Of a stretch of DNA of 64,000 nucleotides, positions 62,901 to 64,000 are shown one piece after another (within the stretch, counting starts at the first letter, position 1; every line of letters begins with the position of its first letter). Source of the stretch: Romanomermis culicivorax (lineage: Eukaryota > Nematoda > Enoplea > Mermithida > Mermithidae); the NCBI GenBank assembly GCA_963922205.1, contig CAWUHX010000014.1, forward strand, positions 1,746,889-1,810,888, written 5' to 3'. Position numbers and translations under genes: made by a program. Below the pieces are notes generated by a model. The model was given only the letters and a program-made list of their open reading frames with translations, did no database searches and had not been told where the DNA came from.

Positions 62901-63474
62901 AACGAGAATAAAAAAATAAGCAAAATAAAAAATTTTAAAAAATGAAAATTAAAAGCAAAAAGTGAGCGAAACGATCAAAAAACATGTAAAAAGAAAAAAC
63001 TGAGAAGTGAAAAAATGAATAACGACAAATGAGCAAAGATAATCAAAAAAACGAAAAAAAATAAATAAAATGAGAATGAAAACAATAAAAGCTAAAATTG
63101 GGGAAATAATTGAAAATATGGAAAAATGGGAAAAGAAACAATGAAAAAATGAAAAGCAAAAAATGAGCGGAATGATCGATAACAATAATATTATTTTTAC
63201 GTTCAAGTGATCTTCGGTCGTAATCAAGGCCGGTAAACCGCGATTTTCGTAAAAATTTTCGGCAACTTGACGACCAAATTGAGTCAAAATTCGACAAAGT
63301 AGAAACGCCGGACGTAGATGGGGCGAATTTTTCAAATTGTAGGCGCATTCGGGGTGTTCGCCCAGCCAAGGCGAATCGTCCGACGTGTGATTATAGACCA
63401 CGTCCGAAATAGTCAAAACGCCCCATTCGTCTTTCATTTTGGTAGTCAATTTTTTCAAATCGTCGAAATTGTAT
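32862..63474 (-). CDS. AGL: Glycogen debranching enzyme (4-alpha-glucanotransferase / amylo-1,6-glucosidase), 25 exons, N-terminus outside window
   Basis: The cytosolic bifunctional enzyme moves maltotriosyl units from glycogen branches and then hydrolyses the remaining alpha-1,6 glucose. Twenty-five exons were traced by hand; every intron is GT...AG and every phase joins, giving 4,084 nt (about 1,360 residues) to a TAA stop. Animal homologues have about 1,530 residues, so only some 170-200 N-terminal residues are missing, past 64000. GH13-type half: DVVYNHT, then the nucleophile Asp in RIDNCHSTP, the acid/base Glu in AELFTG and the third acid in THDNQCP. GH133-type half: [16 protein letters not shown], the catalytic Asp in GTWMDKMG and the catalytic Glu in NGPEWVW. 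The end aligns with the family end (QAW...ILE.MYD). Coding sequence is clearly more GC-rich than the introns, which fill about 26 kb of the 30.6 kb. A variant ATTAAA lies about 150 bp past the stop; no AATAAA was seen. Confidence in identity is very high; individual exon edges rest on phase and conservation, not on transcripts. Confidence 0.97.
33690..34265 (-). repeat. AGL intron 24: about 190-bp diverged repeat
   Basis: Copies at about 33815-33890, 34025-34090 and 34230-34300 share aaggaaaatttatccggaaaa, then aaaatcgacgcattg and agagaattctg. The last copy overlaps the exon 24 donor, weakly. Confidence 0.55.
34281..34460 (-). CDS. AGL: AGL visible exon 24, opens with the glucosidase catalytic Glu
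   Basis: Starts after tcgagtttcag, exactly 60 codons, ends AATAAA before gtaaga. It opens with [20 protein letters not shown]; the first codon is the conserved catalytic Glu of the GPEWxW block. It continues with [20 protein letters not shown], matching the RHYVHL...WKGLPELTNE end region. Confidence 0.96.
34521..34608 (-). CDS. AGL: AGL visible exon 23
   Basis: Starts after acgttttttag and ends GGACCG before gttaga, in frame. It encodes [20 protein letters not shown] and QGFNYHNGP. An intron of only 60 nt separates it from exon 24; reading through it would insert a non-conserved block between NYHNGP and EWVW, so splicing is clearly required. Confidence 0.94.
36199..36296 (-). CDS. AGL: AGL visible exon 22
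   Basis: Starts after tatttttttctag and ends GAAAG before gtaaga (phase 2). It encodes [20 protein letters not shown] and [12 protein letters not shown], equivalent to APELF...[18 protein letters not shown]. Confidence 0.95.
36560..37850 (-). repeat. AGL intron 21: about 90-100 bp tandem repeat
   Basis: Units combine aaatttcctggtcgatttta, gaattcaaatttttgaattt, tccgaaaattttc and aaattctagaattt. About ten diverged units are visible. Confidence 0.75.
37900..38117 (-). CDS. AGL: AGL visible exon 21
   Basis: Starts after ttttttatttag and ends GCAGTC before a consensus gtgagt, in frame. It encodes [40 protein letters not shown] and [20 protein letters not shown], then NFVIALAV, equivalent to [21 protein letters not shown]. 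Confidence 0.96.
38200..39810. repeat. Purine-rich (A/G) tract in AGL intron 20
   Basis: About 1.6 kb of irregular gaaaaaataaaa-type sequence, strongly purine on the plus strand, so the AGL transcript is U/C-rich here. Long open frames on the minus strand in this stretch (Phe/Leu/Ser/Ile-only) are composition artefacts. Confidence 0.85.
40034..40331 (-). CDS. AGL: AGL visible exon 20, carries the glucosidase catalytic Asp
   Basis: Starts after tttttttttcag and ends AAAG before gttagt (phase 1). It encodes [60 protein letters not shown] and [12 protein letters not shown]. The Asp of GTWMDKMG is the conserved catalytic acid of the glucosidase half. The exon is unusually GC-rich against very AT-rich introns. 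Confidence 0.98.
40340..41400 (-). repeat. AGL intron 19: about 302-bp tandem repeat
   Basis: The block gaatttctggtaaaaaataa at 40402 recurs at 40704, and gcagaaaattggtgaaaaat near 40580 recurs near 40882, both 302 bp apart. Less regular copies continue to about 41300. Past 41400 the intron to 42220 is AT-rich without a clear unit. Confidence 0.7.
42221..42506 (-). CDS. AGL: AGL visible exon 19 (NCRDAVWWW)
   Basis: Starts after tttttttag and ends GAG before gtgaga, in frame. It encodes [39 protein letters not shown] and [10 protein letters not shown], then [15 protein letters not shown]. This is glucosidase (alpha/alpha-barrel) sequence with full family conservation. Confidence 0.97.
42520..44515. 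repeat. Purine-rich (A/G) tract in AGL intron 18
   Basis: About 2 kb of aaaaatactaaaaaagaaaa-like sequence filling the intron between exons 18 and 19, purine-biased on the plus strand. Words such as atactaaaaaa and caacaaaaa recur irregularly. Confidence 0.85.
44525..44627 (-). CDS. AGL: AGL visible exon 18 (GRDTFIAL)
   Basis: Starts after ccattttcag and ends AG before gtaaag (phase 2). It encodes [20 protein letters not shown] and [15 protein letters not shown], a hallmark substrate-binding segment of the GH133 amylo-1,6-glucosidase domain. Confidence 0.96.
44888..45069 (-). CDS. AGL: AGL visible exon 17
   Basis: Starts after tttttttcaacag and ends GCTG before gtaaca (phase 1). It encodes [20 protein letters not shown], then [20 protein letters not shown] and [16 protein letters not shown], the entry to the glucosidase half (family [20 protein letters not shown]). 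Confidence 0.95.
45290..46640. repeat. Purine-rich (A/G) tract in AGL intron 16
   Basis: About 1.35 kb of A-rich, purine-biased plus-strand sequence (gtaaaa, gaaaaa words) between exons 16 and 17. No coding signal. Confidence 0.8.
46770..46903 (-). CDS. AGL: AGL visible exon 16
   Basis: Starts after tgttcatttag and ends GTCCGG before gtgagg (phase 2). It encodes [20 protein letters not shown] and [20 protein letters not shown], equivalent to [21 protein letters not shown]. Confidence 0.94.
46963..47096 (-). CDS. AGL: AGL visible exon 15
   Basis: Starts after ttttttttcag and ends GAT before gtaaac, in frame. It encodes [39 protein letters not shown] and HQGTAD, equivalent to [20 protein letters not shown]. 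The intron that follows is only 59 nt (46904-46962). Confidence 0.94.
47110..48710 (-). repeat. AGL intron 14: short repeat with core aaaatttgcatatttctcacga
   Basis: A core of the form aaaatttgcatatttctc, acgaaat recurs every 30-110 bp from about 47285 to 48600, separated by T-rich or A-rich spacers. Confidence 0.8.
48719..48871 (-). CDS. AGL: AGL visible exon 14
   Basis: Starts after tagaattttag and ends GCTG before gtaaga (phase 1). It encodes [20 protein letters not shown], then [20 protein letters not shown] and FVYCGLAG, matching the family block LAELNQILYRCESEE...YAGLQG. A diverged copy of its acceptor plus about 21 coding bases lies exactly 200 bp upstream in the intron (near 49051-49072). 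Confidence 0.92.
48872..49393 (-). repeat. AGL intron 13: 200-bp duplication across the exon 14 acceptor
   Basis: The stretch 48851-48938 (first coding bases of exon 14, its acceptor and adjoining intron) is repeated at 49051-49136, offset by 200 bp with about 78 % identity. The copy keeps the AG dinucleotide. The rest of the intron is similar AT-rich material without further clear units. Confidence 0.8.
49394..49521 (-). CDS. AGL: AGL visible exon 13
   Basis: Starts after tttttcgtcag and ends GGTG before gtaaaa (phase 1). It encodes [20 protein letters not shown] and [20 protein letters not shown]. The opening VSM is the counterpart of RVSLDPHAQ in vertebrates; the remainder is linker with weak similarity. 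Confidence 0.87.
49580..50330 (-). repeat. AGL intron 12: two copies of an about 530-bp unit
   Basis: 49590-49800 (..tttcagtatcttttattat.., ..gttgaaaaattctagacaa..) resembles 50120-50330 (..ttccagtattttcactattt.., ..gttgaaaatttctagaaaaa..), offset by about 530 bp. Confidence 0.6.
50552..50647 (-). CDS. AGL: AGL visible exon 12
   Basis: Starts after caaattttcag and ends TTAAA before gtaata (phase 2). It encodes [20 protein letters not shown] and [12 protein letters not shown], equivalent to the family's ...EIEFENLSPGSVIIFRVSL. Separated from exon 11 by a short intron of only 51 nt (50648-50698). Confidence 0.88.
50699..50840 (-). CDS. AGL: AGL visible exon 11
   Basis: Starts after tttttatttcag and ends AA before gtaata (phase 2). 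It encodes [40 protein letters not shown] and DIKTHIK, a less conserved linker region between the two catalytic halves (family KIEEVVLEARTIE..). Exons 10 and 12 fix its phase. Confidence 0.88.
50860..52150 (-). repeat. AGL intron 10: about 150-bp diverged tandem repeat array
   Basis: About eight units, each with a core like tttacatcattagatagc followed by attcgacgggatctatcgaa and tgatacccatattt, and later acgtcagcatggtgtaaac. The last unit abuts the exon 10 donor. The array occupies almost the whole intron. Confidence 0.85.
52177..52483 (-). CDS. AGL: AGL visible exon 10
   Basis: Starts after tttttatcctcag and ends GCGG before gtgaga (phase 1). It encodes [40 protein letters not shown], then [20 protein letters not shown] and [11 protein letters not shown]. 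This is the longest exon of the window and covers the end of the transferase catalytic region. Confidence 0.96.
52640..53375 (-). repeat. AGL intron 9: TGACCA-rich tandem repeat, about 100-bp unit
   Basis: Diverged units share gagtgaccaccggtcaccc, aaatgacctt, gtggaaatgatc and cttcatcatgttgcag. At least six are visible from about 52850 to 53370. The remainder of the intron (53376-53991) looks unique. Confidence 0.8.
53992..54093 (-). CDS. AGL: AGL visible exon 9
   Basis: Starts after ttcttttcttcag, 34 codons, ends at a consensus gtgagt. It encodes [20 protein letters not shown] and [14 protein letters not shown], equivalent to the family block [18 protein letters not shown]. Confidence 0.95.
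54240..55072 (-). repeat. AGL intron 8: short (16-20 bp) tandem repeat up to the splice donor
   Basis: Dense iteration of aatttctacaaattctaat variants. The array runs directly into the exon 8 donor, so the donor sequence gttaga is itself a repeat unit preceded by AAA. Confidence 0.85.
55073..55236 (-). CDS. AGL: AGL visible exon 8, carries the third transferase carboxylate
   Basis: Starts after cccttttctag and ends AAA before gttaga, in frame. It encodes [17 protein letters not shown] and [20 protein letters not shown]; the Asp of THDNQCP is the conserved transition-state residue. The donor gttaga is the first unit of an intronic short tandem repeat (aatttctacaaattcta-like) that fills the following intron. 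Confidence 0.94.
55297..55420 (-). CDS. AGL: AGL visible exon 7, carries the transferase acid/base Glu
   Basis: Starts after ttttgtacag and ends AGAG before gtcaga (phase 1). It encodes [30 protein letters not shown] and [11 protein letters not shown]. The Glu in AELFTG is the conserved general acid/base of the glucanotransferase site. Confidence 0.95.
55455..56565. repeat. Almost pure A/G tract in AGL intron 6
   Basis: About 1.1 kb of gaagaaaaagaaaaa-like sequence, the most extreme homopurine tract of the window; pyrimidines are rare on the plus strand. A 452-codon open frame on the opposite strand joins exon 6 to this tract but is Phe/Ser/Leu only past the donor at 56603. Confidence 0.9.
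56604..56783 (-). CDS. AGL: AGL visible exon 6, carries the transferase nucleophile
   Basis: Starts after ttttcctgtcag, is exactly 60 codons, and ends CAG before gtagga. It encodes [19 protein letters not shown] and then [15 protein letters not shown]. The block [15 protein letters not shown] carries the conserved Asp that acts as catalytic nucleophile in the 4-alpha-glucanotransferase site. Confidence 0.96.
56848..57001 (-). CDS. AGL: AGL visible exon 5
   Basis: Starts after tttgtttctag and ends in frame after CCAAGCATG before gttggt. It encodes [12 protein letters not shown], then [20 protein letters not shown] and PSM, equivalent to the human-type NGWVMGDDPLRNFAEPGSE. A weak gttggt donor is used; the alternative of reading through is excluded because exon 6 must open in phase 0 with [10 protein letters not shown]. 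Confidence 0.9.
57002..58582 (-). repeat. AGL intron 4: tandem array built from the exon 4 donor junction
   Basis: About seven diverged units of 150-210 bp carry a core read on the plus strand as gtaaataacggatgat or ttatttacacc (near 57560, 57707, 57852, 58007, 58219, 58413). The core is a copy of the end of exon 4 plus its 5' splice site (58571-58601). At 57843-57871 the match is 25 of 29 bases and the GT is kept. Confidence 0.85.
58583..58786 (-). CDS. AGL: AGL visible exon 4
   Basis: Starts after ttaactctcag and ends CGCC before gtaaga (phase 2). It encodes an alpha-helical stretch (..[18 protein letters not shown]..) and [20 protein letters not shown], ending HPLFTP, equivalent to HPLVTRYF in vertebrates. 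The last about 20 coding bases and the donor are copied repeatedly inside the following intron (see findings). Confidence 0.93.
58800..61310 (-). repeat. AGL intron 3: about 140-150 bp diverged tandem repeat
   Basis: Units combine cgaaattttgtcgaaaaatcg, aattcactccttcgctcg, ttttcggctcaaaaa, gacaaaattttgtcgtgatt and attgtagcttttc. More than a dozen units are visible; some (59490 and 60865) resemble each other more than their neighbours, hinting at a higher-order repeat. Confidence 0.8.
61318..61438 (-). CDS. AGL: AGL visible exon 3
   Basis: Starts after ttattttgtag and ends GAAGG before gtgaaa (phase 2). It encodes [20 protein letters not shown] followed by [20 protein letters not shown], aligned with the family segment LTIIQDPEYRRF. 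A real exon in the middle of repetitive intron sequence; the purine-rich and tandem-repeat introns on both sides show no coding signal. Confidence 0.9.
61507..61627 (-). CDS. AGL: AGL visible exon 2
   Basis: Starts after gaaattttag in phase 0 and ends GATC before gtacta (phase 1). It encodes [20 protein letters not shown] and then [20 protein letters not shown], matching the family stretch that follows the PALI segment (human-type ..FPKLKLWEFFQVDV..). The donor is chosen because its single leftover C joins AA of the next exon. Confidence 0.9.
62045..63180. repeat. Purine-rich (A/G) tract in AGL intron 1
   Basis: About 1.1 kb of aatgaaaaa, gcaaaaaatg and gaaaaaacgaaa words, purine-biased on the plus strand. 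It ends at the exon 1 donor. A similar but weaker tract (63490-64000) lies upstream of exon 1. Confidence 0.85.
63201..63474 (-). CDS. AGL: AGL visible exon 1 (glucanotransferase domain, DVVYNHT)
   Basis: The exon begins after tttttaatcag with one base that completes a codon from an upstream exon outside the window, and ends in frame at a gtaaaaat donor. It encodes YNFDDLKKL, the GH13 region-I block DVVYNHT, then [17 protein letters not shown] and [13 protein letters not shown], all close to animal AGL. Confidence 0.95.
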
Positions 63475-64000
63475 CTGATTAAAAAGAGAACTTGATACAG
63501 CTAATGCTAATCGAAAAATAGTAGATGAATGAACTAACATGAAAAAAAAACAAAGAATATAGAAGAAAAAAGATAAAACAAATAACTACAAACAATTATA
63601 GAAAAAGAGCAAAATATTTATGGAATTAAAAATATACAACATTTTGAAAGAAAAACAAAACAAAAAAGTATAATAAAAAGGAAATAGTGGATAAAAAAGA
63701 ATAAACAAGACAATCAAAAGCGAAAAAAAATTAGTAAACTCGAAAATCTGAACGCCATATCAAAAAAATAGGAAAAAATCAAAATGAACGAGATAAATCA
63801 TAAAATAATACACGCAACAGCAAATAAACCAAGCAGACAAACTAAAAATCGAAAAAGGAAGAAACGAACAAAAGGAAGAAAAATGAAAAGACCAAAATAC
63901 TAGGGAGATGAAAAATTCCTGAAAGTACACGCAATTCAGGTAAATAAACAGTAAGAAAGCGCAAAATTAGAATTGAAGTATAATATGCAGTAGAGTCAAA

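Noticed and set aside
62420-62923. 167-codon hydrophobic minus-strand frame that looks like a membrane protein
   Set aside because: It lies wholly in a purine-rich intron tract; Phe/Leu/Ser/Ile codons arise from the T/C-rich complement. The same applies to frames at 39275-39664, 42906-43235, 38281-38535 and 32116-32466.
1-64000. CRISPR array or bacterial operon
   Set aside because: Tandem repeats here have diverged units without unique equal-length spacers, and all clear genes are spliced or of animal families.

Overview
This is animal (metazoan) nuclear DNA: AT-rich, intron-bearing, with little coding sequence among repeats. A nematode or near relative is the best guess. The reasons are two intronless seven-transmembrane receptors of chemoreceptor type carrying an N-R-F motif after TM3, short (t)tttcag / tttag splice acceptors, and a recurrent TACTGTAG word in introns and repeats. 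The species cannot be named from the sequence.

Left part (1 to about 32.6 kb): accessory, repeat-rich DNA. It holds the 5' end of an LTR retrotransposon running off the left edge (LTR 509-1332, gag-position ORF 1-477, minus strand) and two solo LTRs of the same family (6289-7067 and 16464-17230), each with a 4-bp target duplication. There are two copies of a foldback element (about 16373-18205 and 31697-32575); one solo LTR is nested in the first copy. Also present are a 600-bp TA-flanked inverted-repeat element (18443-19042), a tRNA-like inverted pair (4068-4292), and a decayed gag (27610-28920) between two direct repeats (24440-24812 and 29703-30036). The host genes seen here are a terminal exon with a DNA/RNA non-specific endonuclease-like domain (3212-3725) and two convergent paralogous receptors (9906-10853 plus; 14512-15453 minus).

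Right part (32.86 to 64 kb): one gene, the glycogen debranching enzyme (AGL), on the minus strand. I traced 25 exons (63474 down to 32862) whose reading phases join without a break into about 1,360 residues ending at a TAA. Only the N-terminal 170-200 residues lie beyond the right edge. All three catalytic acids of the 4-alpha-glucanotransferase half and both of the amylo-1,6-glucosidase half are present, so the gene looks functional.

The most unusual observation is the make-up of the AGL introns. Nearly every long intron is filled with its own family of diverged tandem repeats or a purine-rich tract. In at least two introns the repeat unit includes a copy of the neighbouring exon-intron junction, leaving decoy splice sites. 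This suggests that introns grew by tandem duplication across their own splice sites.
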